Positions 1-5,137 of a DNA stretch of 6,717 nucleotides are shown in pieces (the stretch's first letter is position 1; each line of letters begins with the position of its first letter). Location: assembly GCA_028694275.1 (NCBI GenBank), contig JAQUTS010000096.1, forward strand, positions 1 through 6,717, given 5' to 3'. The DNA is from Candidatus Gastranaerophilales bacterium (GTDB taxonomy: Bacteria > Cyanobacteriota > Vampirovibrionia > Gastranaerophilales > CAJFVJ01). The position numbers were made by a program, and so were the translations under genes. The notes beneath the pieces were generated by a model. It was not told the origin of the DNA. It ran no database searches and worked only from the letters and a program-made list of their open reading frames with translations.

Positions 1-873
1 ACAAGCCTCATAAGGAAGCAAAGGAACTTCTCCGCAAGGATTTGTAGATTCTATATCGCCGATTAAAGGAGTCGGGTTATCTTCATTCATCGTATCAATA
101 AATATAATACCGGGCTCACCGTTTCTCCAGGCACCATCAATAATCAAATCGAATACTTTTTTGGCATTGACTTTGCCGACAGCTTTTTTGGTGCGAGGAT
201 GAACCAATTCATAATCCTGATCATTTTTAACAGCTTCCATAAACTTGTCTGTCAAAGCTACAGAAATGTTGAAATTGTTGAGTTTTGACCCATCAGCTTT
301 AGCTTCGATAAAGTCCAAAATATCAGGATGATCAACTCTTAAAATACCCATATTGGCTCCGCGACGTGTTCCGCCTTGTTTGATGGCTTCTGTTGCCGCA
401 TTGAAAACTTCCATAAAAGATACAGGGCCGGATGAAACTCCCATTGTTGATTTTACGATATCGTTTTTTGGACGAAGTCTTGAGAAAGAAAATCCTGTAC
501 CGCCGCCGCTTTTGTGAATTAGAGCAGTGTTTTTAATGGTGTCAAAAATAGCCTCAATGCTATCATCCACAGGAAGAACAAAACAAGCAGACAATTGGCC
601 AAGCTCACGTCCTGCGTTCATCAACGTAGGAGAGTTGGGCATAAAACTTTTATTGAGCATAAAATCAAGAAATTTTTGCGTTGTTTTATCGGCTTCTTCT
701 TGAGATACGCCATACTTAAGATCAGCGTCACCAATAGCTTTAGCAACTCTTTTGAATAACTCGTAAGGAGTTTCTAAAGGCTTGCCGTCTTTATCCCTTT
801 TCAAATATCTTTTTTCTAAGACTGTAATTGCGTTTTGCGAAAATTCTGTTAATTGCTCTAAATTTGAAGCCAC
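1..873 (-). CDS. nrdJ: Class II (adenosylcobalamin-dependent) ribonucleoside reductase, N-terminal part, cut by window edge
   Basis: This enzyme reduces ribonucleotides to deoxyribonucleotides in the cytoplasm; class II forms use adenosylcobalamin to make the thiyl radical and work with or without oxygen. I translated the reverse strand and read 291 residues in one open frame reaching base 1. Landmarks are L94-S-A-C97 (first redox cysteine), KSGGGTGFSFSRLRP from 121, QGGTRRGAN from 166, and the active-site N278-P-C280-G-E282, where C280 should carry the radical. C291, the last visible residue, lies 11 positions later, where class II enzymes have the partner redox cysteine. No ATP-cone is seen: the protein starts almost directly in the catalytic N-domain. 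The start is GTG at 873-871, with AGGGGAG at 889-883 and a 9-nt spacer. The rest of the barrel and the C-terminal cysteine tail lie outside. The class II call rests on overall sequence style and length before the first Cys; family membership is very secure. Confidence 0.93.
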   Translation of the reverse strand, partial: MASNLEQLTEFSQNAITVLEKRYLKRDKDGKPLETPYELFKRVAKAIGDADLKYGVSQEEADKTTQKFLDFMLNKSFMPNSPTLMNAGRELGQLSACFVLPVDDSIEAIFDTIKNTALIHKSGGGTGFSFSRLRPKNDIVKSTMGVSSGPVSFMEVFNAATEAIKQGGTRRGANMGILRVDHPDILDFIEAKADGSKLNNFNISVALTDKFMEAVKNDQDYELVHPRTKKAVGKVNAKKVFDLIIDGAWRNGEPGIIFIDTMNEDNPTPLIGDIESTNPCGEVPLLPYEAC

Positions 874-953
874 TTGATTTTTCTCCCCTAAATAATAATC
901 CTCTTACGTAGATATATTTTTGTACCAAATCTGAAAATTAAAGACGTGATACC

Positions 954-982
954 AGCATATCAGTACATGCATGATATATGCT
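954..982 (-). repeat. Inverted repeat in the nrdJ leader
   Basis: AGCATAT (954-960) and ATATGCT (976-982) form a perfect 7-bp stem with a 15-nt loop that itself contains the palindrome ATGCAT. It lies about 80 nt upstream of the nrdJ GTG. It could be an RNA hairpin or an operator half-site pair. I could not fit it convincingly to the NrdR box consensus. Confidence 0.4.
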
Positions 983-1054
983 ACAGAGGCGAAAAGAAAC
1001 ATGTTTTATGGGTAAAAATATTGAAAATAAGCATTTTAGGGCTCATGCGCCAGT

Positions 1055-1082
1055 ATTTTAGGCATAAAACCAAATGTAACAA
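1055..1082 (-). promoter_or_regulatory. Candidate promoter for nrdJ
   Basis: On the minus strand TTGTTA (1082-1077) and TAAAAT (1060-1055) are separated by 16 bp, matching the sigma-70 boxes at 4/6 and 5/6. Transcription would begin near 1048 and give a leader of about 175 nt before the GTG. The region is AT-rich, so chance matches are likely. Confidence 0.3.
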
Positions 1083-1106
1083 GATTTAACATTTAGCAAA
1101 ATCCCC

Positions 1107-1136
1107 AAAAAGCATGCCAAGCAAGGCTTTGGCATG
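1107..1136 (-). terminator. Terminator-like hairpin facing nrdJ (possible attenuator)
   Basis: On the minus strand a stem of 10 base pairs with one bulged base (1136-1126 against 1122-1113, loop of 3) is followed by five U (1111-1107). On the plus strand the hairpin is followed by a U-poor stretch, so it is oriented for minus-strand transcription. It lies some 235 nt upstream of nrdJ, so it could end a small RNA or act as an attenuator of a long nrdJ leader. No riboswitch class was recognised; in particular no cobalamin-riboswitch conserved box was found. Confidence 0.5.
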
Positions 1137-1260
1137 TTCTTGTCTCGCTTGCGTTTTGGTCAAGTTAATAAAACTTAAAATACCAAAAATACCCGACAAT
1201 ACTGAGTTTATTGCATCTGGGCATGCTCGACATGTTCCATAGTCCAAGGGGATTAGCCTT
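1107..1260 (-). ncRNA. Candidate structured RNA or leader element
   Basis: This stretch has nested complementary segments. AAGTT/AACTT (1162-1166 with 1172-1176, loop AATAA) lies inside TTTTGGT/ACCAAAA (1154-1160 with 1182-1188), which lies inside TTGTC/GACAA (1140-1144 with 1195-1199). Outside these, the contiguous segments AAGGCT, TTGG and CATG (1123-1136) can pair with AGCCTT (1255-1260), CCAA (1244-1247) and CATG (1231-1234), leaving bulges of 7 and 9 nt on one side only. That outer pairing competes with the terminator hairpin at 1107-1136, as in an attenuator. The strand is inferred from the terminator. It does not match 6S RNA, tmRNA, RNase P RNA or a riboswitch that I can recognise by eye. 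Confidence 0.35.
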
Positions 1261-1353
1261 ATAGGATAAAAAAGGTTATTATTAAATTACGGGGGGAACG
1301 CAATAAGCGACAAAACCTTTCGTAGGAATGATTTTTGGGGATTTGGGAAAAAC

Positions 1354-1881
1354 ATGAATAAAAGAGGATTGAAAGTAAGAGATCTTAATGCTCACAGGAT
1401 TTATAAAGAAGTAGAATCAGAAGCTATGCAATCATGCAACTATGGTAAACTTCTTGGCAAAGTACAAGAAGTAACAAAAGCTGATCCTATGTTTGATAAG
1501 GCTTATGTCTTACAAGGAGAAATTTTTCTTTCTCTAAACCGTTTTAATGATGCGATGAAAGTTTTTGACAAAGCTATTGCCGCCAACCCAAAATGTGCAA
1601 AAGCGTACGCGTCAAAGTCTCTTATTTATGACATCAAAAATTTCAACGAAAAAGCTCTTGAATACTGCAACAAAGCACTTGAGTGCGTGAGCTCTTCTGA
1701 TTTGGAGCTTTTAGTTTCATTATTTGATCAAAAATTATCTATTTTGAGCAGAATGAATCAAGAAGAAGAAATCTCTTCAACATTGCTCAACGCAGAAAAA
1801 CTTCTCTCAGAAGAAGATTTTGAATACTTAAATGATTTTTATGCACAAGAAACAAAATTGAGACTTGTTGCAATATCATAG
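1354..1881 (+). CDS. Small TPR-repeat protein
   Basis: This 175-residue soluble protein has no signal peptide and no membrane span. It carries two recognisable tetratricopeptide repeats, at about residues 48-81 (AYVLQGEIFLSLNRFNDA followed by FDKAIAANP) and 82-115 (AYASKSLIYDIKNFNEKA followed by CNKALE), with the usual small residues at helix contacts. Flanking helices at 15-45 and 117-172 are probably degenerate repeats. TPR proteins act as scaffolds for protein-protein contact; no partner can be read from the sequence. The start is the only plausible ATG, but its ribosome binding site is poor (GGGATTTGGG just upstream), suggesting weak or regulated translation. It stands alone, with nrdJ divergent upstream and a convergent zinc-ribbon gene downstream. 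The repeat family call is firm; the role is unknown. Confidence 0.8.
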   Translation: MNKRGLKVRDLNAHRIYKEVESEAMQSCNYGKLLGKVQEVTKADPMFDKAYVLQGEIFLSLNRFNDAMKVFDKAIAANPKCAKAYASKSLIYDIKNFNEKALEYCNKALECVSSSDLELLVSLFDQKLSILSRMNQEEEISSTLLNAEKLLSEEDFEYLNDFYAQETKLRLVAIS

Positions 1882-1906
1882 AATAGTTTTTGAATAAAAA
1901 ACTATT
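1882..1906. terminator. Bidirectional AT-rich hairpin between convergent genes
   Basis: AATAGTTTTT (1882-1891) and AAAAACTATT (1897-1906) form a perfect 10-bp inverted repeat with a 5-nt loop. It starts one base after the TPR stop and runs through the stop codon of the minus-strand zinc-ribbon gene. The stem arms give both strands a run of five U, so it probably ends both transcripts, although it has only one GC pair. Confidence 0.55.
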
Positions 1907-2231
1907 TATACTGCGCGGGAAGATGCTTTACCCAATCATCACCGAGTCCTTGGAAAAAGTCATGCGCTTCTAAAACATCCTCATAATCAATAGCAGGAGG
2001 AGTTTGCTCTATTTCTCCGCAGTCCATATCTAATGATTTCATCATTTGATCTTTGTCTATTCCCAAAATAGCGAGGCCGATGTTTTTTTCGCAATGCTGA
2101 CAATGTACCCTTACGACGGTATAGCAGTCTTCTTGTCTTAAAACCTCAATATCCTCTTCATCAAAAGTATTTTCACAGCGAGTGCATTTCATTTTTGAAA
2201 AAAATAACTTGATAACTTCCAAATCTTTCAT
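1902..2231 (-). CDS. Small zinc-ribbon protein of unknown function
   Basis: The protein has 109 residues. C16-T-R-C19 and C44-Q-H-C47 form a two-knuckle zinc ribbon (CxxC, 24 residues, CxxC), a fold that usually binds one zinc and supports contacts with nucleic acid or protein. Between them is a strand-rich stretch (residues 29-43) and after them a hydrophobic segment, IGLAILGID (51-59). The C-terminal half (60-109) is acidic, with DYEDVLEAHDFFQGLGDDW likely helical. There is no signal peptide. I chose the ATG at 2231-2229 because AAAGGA lies 11 nt upstream; the earlier in-frame ATG at 2243 directly abuts that motif, and the later one at residue 14 has no binding site. It is transcribed alone toward the TPR gene. 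I do not recognise the family by name. Confidence 0.75.
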   Translation of the reverse strand: MKDLEVIKLFFSKMKCTRCENTFDEEDIEVLRQEDCYTVVRVHCQHCEKNIGLAILGIDKDQMMKSLDMDCGEIEQTPPAIDYEDVLEAHDFFQGLGDDWVKHLPAQYK

Positions 2232-2353
2232 ATTTTTGACCATCCTTTAAGAAAAAGTTAAGTTTTTTATATTTTTGTTTAAAATCAACTAAAATATTAA
2301 TACTTCATATTATGCATTTATTTTGTAAATTATTCAAATTTTAGCCTTTCGGG

Positions 2354-2369
2354 TGTTTACTAGTAAACA
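2354..2369. promoter_or_regulatory. 16-bp perfect palindrome, probable operator
   Basis: TGTTTACTAGTAAACA is a perfect 16-bp palindrome that overlaps the -35 box of the promoter for the small membrane peptide. A symmetric site over a -35 box is typical of a repressor dimer operator. The centre (CTAG) does not match LacI-type, LexA, Fur or PerR consensus sites, and I cannot name the regulator. Confidence 0.6.
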
Positions 2370-2385
2370 AATAGTGGAATAATAT
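2356..2385 (+). promoter_or_regulatory. Promoter of the small membrane peptide
   Basis: TTTACT (2356-2361) and TAATAT (2380-2385) are spaced by 18 bp and lie within the palindrome-flanked region. The predicted start near 2391-2393 falls in a small hairpin, TAGGG/CCCTA (2389-2393 with 2399-2403), so the transcript would begin with or just inside a stem. The leader would be about 40 nt. Confidence 0.5.
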
Positions 2386-2430
2386 AAGTAGGGAAATCCC
2401 CTATTCTGTCACCATGAAAGAAGGTACGTT

Positions 2431-2526
2431 ATGCTTAATCTTATGTTTGATCTGGTAGTTCTGTCATTACTGGTCTATGTAACGTTTATCTTGATTCCAT
2501 CACAAGTGGAAGCATTCCATCATTAA
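2431..2526 (+). CDS. 31-residue single-span membrane peptide, KdpF-like in look
   Basis: This 31-residue reading frame (MLNLMFDLVVLSLLVYVTFI, then LIPSQVEAFHH) is almost all one hydrophobic helix, residues 5-23, with a short polar tail. It has an ideal ribosome binding site, AAGAAGG at 2418-2424 with a 6-nt spacer, a promoter with a palindrome upstream, and a strong terminator 35 bp after the stop, so it is very probably a real gene. The VY..F..IP....EAF ending resembles KdpF, the small subunit that stabilises the KdpABC potassium pump in the inner membrane, but no kdpA follows and the match is too short to trust. A toxin-like or regulatory membrane peptide is an equal option. An overlapping 14-codon frame at 2414-2458 has no binding site. 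Confidence 0.6.
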   Translation: MLNLMFDLVVLSLLVYVTFILIPSQVEAFHH

Positions 2527-2561
2527 TACAATCTGATATTAGGAGTAGCGATAAAAGAATT

Positions 2562-2585
2562 GCCCCAATACATTGGGGCTTTTTT
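2562..2585 (+). terminator. Intrinsic terminator after the small membrane peptide
   Basis: GCCCCAA (2562-2568) and TTGGGGC (2573-2579) form a 7-bp GC-rich stem with a 4-nt loop, directly followed by six T (2580-2585). It closes the short transcription unit that starts near 2391. Confidence 0.9.
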
Positions 2586-2597
2586 GTTATTTTGGAA

Positions 2598-2612
2598 GTG
2601 TCTAAAAGACAC
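2598..2612. repeat. Short hairpin in the gap between two terminators
   Basis: GTGTCT (2598-2603) and AGACAC (2607-2612) form a 6-bp stem with a 3-nt loop. It lies in the roughly 100-bp gap between the plus-strand terminator at 2585 and the minus-strand terminator at 2684. No gene or promoter is evident there; a minus-strand frame crossing this area runs through a terminator and lacks coding character. Confidence 0.3.
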
Positions 2613-2683
2613 GATTGTTGTTTTCTGATGACACAGGTAAGATTTTTTATACCCAAATTATATTTTTGCAGCAAATTTTGCAA

Positions 2684-2709
2684 TAAAAAAGTCCCCGCCG
2701 ACAGGGACT
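2684..2709 (-). terminator. Intrinsic terminator of the glycosyltransferase/small peptide unit
   Basis: On the minus strand AGTCCC (2709-2704) pairs with GGGACT (2695-2690) across an 8-nt loop, followed by a U run (2689-2685). It lies 38 nt after the stop codon of the 47-residue peptide and probably ends the transcript that begins upstream of the glycosyltransferase. Confidence 0.85.
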
Positions 2710-2747
2710 GTATTCTAAATTCTAACCAAAACCAACCTACTTAGAGT

Positions 2748-2891
2748 TTAATTGTTTGTTGAGAGTTCCAAAAACATAGTTTTGAAATTATCAAGTAAAA
2801 AATCTTTTGTATCTTCAACTTCTTCAATATCATTAAGAAGCTCTGTAATTTCTTCAGAATATATTTCTATTTTATTTATTTCATTTCTCAT
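2748..2891 (-). CDS. 47-residue acidic helical peptide, unknown
   Basis: The protein has 47 residues and is rich in Glu, Asp and Ile/Leu (MRNEINKIEIYSEEITELLN at the N-terminus), with a heptad-like spacing at residues 5-26 that suggests an amphipathic helix or short coiled coil. There is no cysteine, signal peptide or membrane span. The frame is open back to a GTG at 2939, but that codon has no binding site. The ATG at 2891-2889 has a strong one, AGGAGT at 2906-2901 with a 9-nt spacer, so I use it. It follows the glycosyltransferase by 83 nt on the same strand with no clear terminator between, and a strong terminator follows it, so the two are probably co-transcribed. I do not recognise a family. 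Confidence 0.6.
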   Translation of the reverse strand: MRNEINKIEIYSEEITELLNDIEEVEDTKDFLLDNFKTMFLELSTNN

Positions 2892-2974
2892 TTGACGATT
2901 ACTCCTGACGTATCCCTTAGTAATATATGTATCGGACACGATAGGAATAATCTTTAGATTTTAAGGGCTTTTTC

Positions 2975-4090
2975 TTAAGAAATATTAAGATAATCCTCAG
3001 GATTGAACCCTGAACGCCTTTTGGCATTCAACGAATGAAATGAGCGAAAGATTTTGCTGTAATGGCTTTGTTTATCAAAACAATTTTCCACAAGATTTCG
3101 GGCAAAAGCACCCGCATCGCGGCAGAATTCTTTATCTTTCATCATATAATCAACTTTTCTTGCAGTTTCAAGTGTATTGTTATCAAATAAAAGCCCCGAA
3201 TACATACTCACAACATACTCATTATTGGCACCAAAATCCTTTACCAAGACGGGTTTTCCGATGGCATAACTTTCAAGAATTTGTTTTTGCTTCGAATGAG
3301 ACAAAACAAGTATAAATCTTGCCAATTGCACAATTTGCTGTTTTTGAGCCTGATTCAGATTGCATAATCTCAAAATATTATCCGACTTATACCCGTCCAG
3401 AATCTCATCAAGCTCTTGGGCATCTTCTTTATGGCCGATGATTATCATCTTATGCTTGGGAAGTCTTTCCATCACACGCAAAAATCTCAAGAGGTCTTTT
3501 TTGTCACTTTTAGCATATTTGTAAACAAAATAATCCTCCGATTTGTAATAAGGTGTGTATTTTTGAGCATCAACAAAAATAGGAATATGCACAAGTTTCT
3601 CCTCTTCTACACCTGCTTGAATCATGAGATTTTTCATAAATCTGCTGTGCACAATAAAAAGATCAATATCAGGCTCATAAAATTTAAGAGTATTATCTAT
3701 ATTACAATCTTGAGAATTCCCAAAAACAAAATAAGATAAGGCACTTTGGTCATCAACGATTATTGCATCATCAGGTACTGTCTGAATCAAACGAATGTTT
3801 TTTTCTCTTGTTTGCTCCGTAATATAAGGAAGATACTCACGGTTAAGCCCCAAATTCCATACAAAATTGAACTTGTCTTTTGATAAAACCTTTTCAAGTT
3901 TTTTTGCAATGAGCTCATTTTCAAAAATAAAAGGGTCTTTTATTCTGTTCAAAACAGAAAAAAACTCTATATCCGGAATTTTGCTTCCTCCGATAAAAGT
4001 TACGACCTCGTTTTGGTAATGTCTTAAAAGTTCAAAAAGCTCAAAACTGTATTTTTTGTCATTAGACCTTGGGATTGCAAGAATTTTCAC
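2975..4090 (-). CDS. GT4-like glycosyltransferase with a degenerate donor-binding motif
   Basis: The protein has 371 residues, the normal length for a two-domain GT-B glycosyltransferase, with no membrane span. The N-terminal domain (1-170) begins with MKILAIPR. The linker region IPIFVDAQKYTP (169-180) matches the 'NGVD...F.P' element that enters the C-terminal domain in GT4 enzymes. The second domain has the expected KMIIIGHKED (214-223) and ILVLSHSKQKQILESYAIGKPVL (260-282), equivalent to 'PS..EG(F)G...LEA.A.G.PV'. The first glutamate of that EX7E motif is replaced by H265; only E273 remains. Such enzymes move a sugar from a nucleotide donor to glycans or lipids of the envelope; donor and acceptor cannot be told. 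The start is GTG at 4090-4088 with GAGGAG six nt upstream. It is divergent from a LuxR-type gene and probably followed in the same transcript by a 47-residue peptide. Confidence 0.78.
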   Translation of the reverse strand: MKILAIPRSNDKKYSFELFELLRHYQNEVVTFIGGSKIPDIEFFSVLNRIKDPFIFENELIAKKLEKVLSKDKFNFVWNLGLNREYLPYITEQTREKNIRLIQTVPDDAIIVDDQSALSYFVFGNSQDCNIDNTLKFYEPDIDLFIVHSRFMKNLMIQAGVEEEKLVHIPIFVDAQKYTPYYKSEDYFVYKYAKSDKKDLLRFLRVMERLPKHKMIIIGHKEDAQELDEILDGYKSDNILRLCNLNQAQKQQIVQLARFILVLSHSKQKQILESYAIGKPVLVKDFGANNEYVVSMYSGLLFDNNTLETARKVDYMMKDKEFCRDAGAFARNLVENCFDKQSHYSKIFRSFHSLNAKRRSGFNPEDYLNIS

Positions 4091-4183
4091 CTAATACTCC
4101 TCTACAAAAAGATATATGAAAACCGAAAAACACCTGTTTGCAAACTTTGAAACCTCATACAAACAAAGCTTGGATTGTTTTTT

Positions 4184-4211
4184 ATCATAAGACACTATGC
4201 CAAAGAAACAA
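4184..4211 (-). promoter_or_regulatory. Candidate promoter of the glycosyltransferase
   Basis: On the minus strand TTGTTT (4211-4206) and TATGAT (4189-4184) are 16 bp apart. The -10 box matches at 5/6 and the -35 box only at 3/6. The leader would be about 87 nt. Confidence 0.3.
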
Positions 4212-4311
4212 TTAGTTCATGCGATATAAACATATAGACACCTTTATTAAGTCATTATGATTAATTCCCAAAAAACGGAAATACGTAAGCCTTTCTTAAA
4301 TTTTTCAATAA

Positions 4312-4317
4312 TATAAT
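4312..4317 (+). promoter_or_regulatory. -10 box (TATAAT) ahead of the LuxR-type gene
   Basis: A perfect TATAAT lies about 75 bp before the start of the small LuxR-type gene. No good -35 box sits at the right distance, so it may need an activator. The leader then contains ACTTC/GAAGT (4343-4347 with 4352-4356, loop AACG) and the direct repeat GAAGTTTT (4352-4359 and 4363-4370). The rest of the 4091-4385 gap shows nothing else clear. Confidence 0.45.
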
Positions 4318-4391
4318 ACATTTAGCTGGTTAGAAATTAAATACTTCAACGGAAGTTTTGACGAAGTTTTATCAAGAAGAAAGGGATGAGT

Positions 4392-4583
4392 ATGAAGAAT
4401 CTTACCAACAGGGAAAAGGAAATTATGGAGTTGATAAGTCAAGGTTATACAGATAAACAAATTGCTCGCAAATTAAAAATATCAAAATATACAATAGCAA
4501 CACATACAGGCAACATATACCGCAAATTACAGGTTCAAAACCGAACCCATGCTATCAATATTTTATTCCTCAAAAAAATAAGC
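4392..4583 (+). CDS. Free-standing LuxR/GerE-type helix-turn-helix regulator
   Basis: The product is 64 residues and consists of a LuxR C-terminal (GerE-type) DNA-binding domain and nothing else. LTNREKEIMELISQGYTDKQ (4-23), then IARKLKIS and the recognition helix TIATHTGNIYRKL (34-46), and QNRTHAI (49-55) match the family pattern 'LT.RE.EVL.L...G.....IA..L.IS..TV..H...I..KL.V.NR..A'. There is no receiver or autoinducer domain, so it is GerE-like: it would bind DNA as a dimer and be controlled by its own amount or by a partner. I chose the second ATG because AAAGG sits about 7 nt upstream; the first ATG at 4386 directly abuts it. The stop codon is 4584-4586. It is divergent from the glycosyltransferase and lies just upstream of a secreted-protein gene; either may be a target, but that is inference. 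Confidence 0.88.
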
Positions 4584-4598
4584 TGAAACCACCTTATT

Positions 4599-4618
4599 AA
4601 AGCCCTTTGAGCTTTTTT
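4599..4618 (+). terminator. Weak terminator after the LuxR-type gene
   Basis: AAAGC (4599-4603) and GCTTT (4611-4615) pair across a 7-nt loop, and the T run continues to 4618. The stem has only two GC pairs, so read-through into the next gene is likely. Its T run overlaps the -35 box of the following promoter. Confidence 0.35.
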
Positions 4619-4644
4619 GCCAAATATTTTTTTTGTATTATAAT
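4617..4644 (+). promoter_or_regulatory. Near-consensus promoter of the secreted-protein gene
   Basis: TTGCCA (4617-4622, 5/6 to consensus) and TATAAT (4639-4644, 6/6) are 16 bp apart. Transcription would start near 4651, giving a leader of only about 12 nt that is mostly ribosome binding site. This also rules out the in-frame TTG at 4633 as the start codon. Confidence 0.7.
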
Positions 4645-4662
4645 TCTCTGTGGAGAGGGAAT

Positions 4663-5133
4663 ATGTATAAATTTATAAGGATTTTCCTGAGTTTTTTACT
4701 GGTTAGTTTAATAATCACTCAACAAGCTTCAGCTATGACAATAGATGAAGGAAAGGTGGCGTTCCAAAACTATGTAAAAAACTCAAACGCTTGCAATACG
4801 GCCTTTATCAACATGTATGACAAAGATTCCGTCATAAAAAGAATCGTAAGAAACAAAGACGGTTCCGGCTATACCAAAATTATGCCTGTATCTATGTACA
4901 AAATGATGCTCATCAATTACAGCAAAGTGGCTCTATGGCAAGGATACAGCAACAATTATACAAATGTTTCATTCCAACAATGCGGAAACGATGTAATGGT
5001 AAAAGCTCTTCGCCATCCATCAACCAGCAAGGATAAGCTCCCTGCAACAATAGTCTTTCACACAAATGCTCGAGGAAAAGTTGTTGTAAAAGAAGAAATT
5101 TTTCACACAAACGCAGGATTCTTGGTTAAATAA
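4663..5133 (+). CDS. Secreted protein of unknown function, possible NTF2-like fold
   Basis: The product has 156 residues with a clear Sec signal peptide: basic start MYKFIR, hydrophobic core IFLSFLLVSLIIT (7-19) and an ASA cleavage site after residue 24. The mature part is about 132 residues, mildly basic, with two cysteines (C44 and C107) that could form a disulfide. The pattern of an N-terminal helix (28-52), MYDKDSVIKRIV, a second helix (77-92) and alternating strands to the end (101-155) resembles the NTF2/SnoaL-like fold, but this is only a visual impression. It should be exported to the periplasm or outside; no lipobox or anchor is seen. The start is the ATG at 4663, with GGAGAGG 4 nt upstream. 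It has its own strong promoter, and its stop lies 2 bp from the stop of the convergent deaminase gene. Family unknown. Confidence 0.72.
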   Translation: MYKFIRIFLSFLLVSLIITQQASAMTIDEGKVAFQNYVKNSNACNTAFINMYDKDSVIKRIVRNKDGSGYTKIMPVSMYKMMLINYSKVALWQGYSNNYTNVSFQQCGNDVMVKALRHPSTSKDKLPATIVFHTNARGKVVVKEEIFHTNAGFLVK

Positions 5134-5137
5134 TCCT
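5115..5137. repeat. Hairpin across the stop codons of two convergent genes
   Basis: AGGATT (5115-5120) and AATCCT (5132-5137) are a perfect 6-bp inverted repeat with an 11-nt loop that covers the stop codon of the plus-strand gene and touches that of the minus-strand gene. No T run follows on either strand, so it is a poor terminator by itself; the two transcripts probably overlap at their 3' ends. Confidence 0.35.

Larger units (their letters stand above)
1099..1344. repeat. 20-bp imperfect inverted repeat pair, 206 bp apart
   Basis: The segment 1099-1118 reads AAATCCCCAAAAAGCATGCC. The reverse complement of 1325-1344 matches it at 18 of 20 positions, with the first 13 identical. The pair flanks 206 bp holding the candidate structured RNA, and the right copy ends only 10 bp before the ATG of the TPR gene. 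No target-site duplication is seen at the outer ends, so a MITE-like element is possible but not shown; paired protein-binding sites are an alternative. Confidence 0.5.

Noticed and set aside
905..925. Possible NrdR box ahead of nrdJ
   Set aside because: Only the AT-rich core fits; the outer ACAC/GTGT bases do not match, and no second box lies at the usual spacing.
874..1353. Cobalamin riboswitch or 6S RNA upstream of nrdJ
   Set aside because: No B12-box-like conserved core was found, and the long-range pairing has bulges on one side only, unlike the symmetric bubble of 6S RNA.
2414..2458. 14-codon plus-strand frame overlapping the membrane-peptide start
   Set aside because: It has no ribosome binding site and its own codons contain the binding site of the 31-residue peptide.
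2486..2683. Minus-strand open frame of 65 codons
   Set aside because: It runs through the terminator at 2562-2585 and overlaps the better supported membrane peptide on the other strand; no coding character.
3040..3739. Two plus-strand open frames (3040-3315, 3416-3739)
   Set aside because: Both lie opposite the well supported glycosyltransferase and show no known motif.
4913..5110. Minus-strand open frame of 65 codons
   Set aside because: It is antisense to the secreted-protein gene, which has a signal peptide, promoter and binding site.
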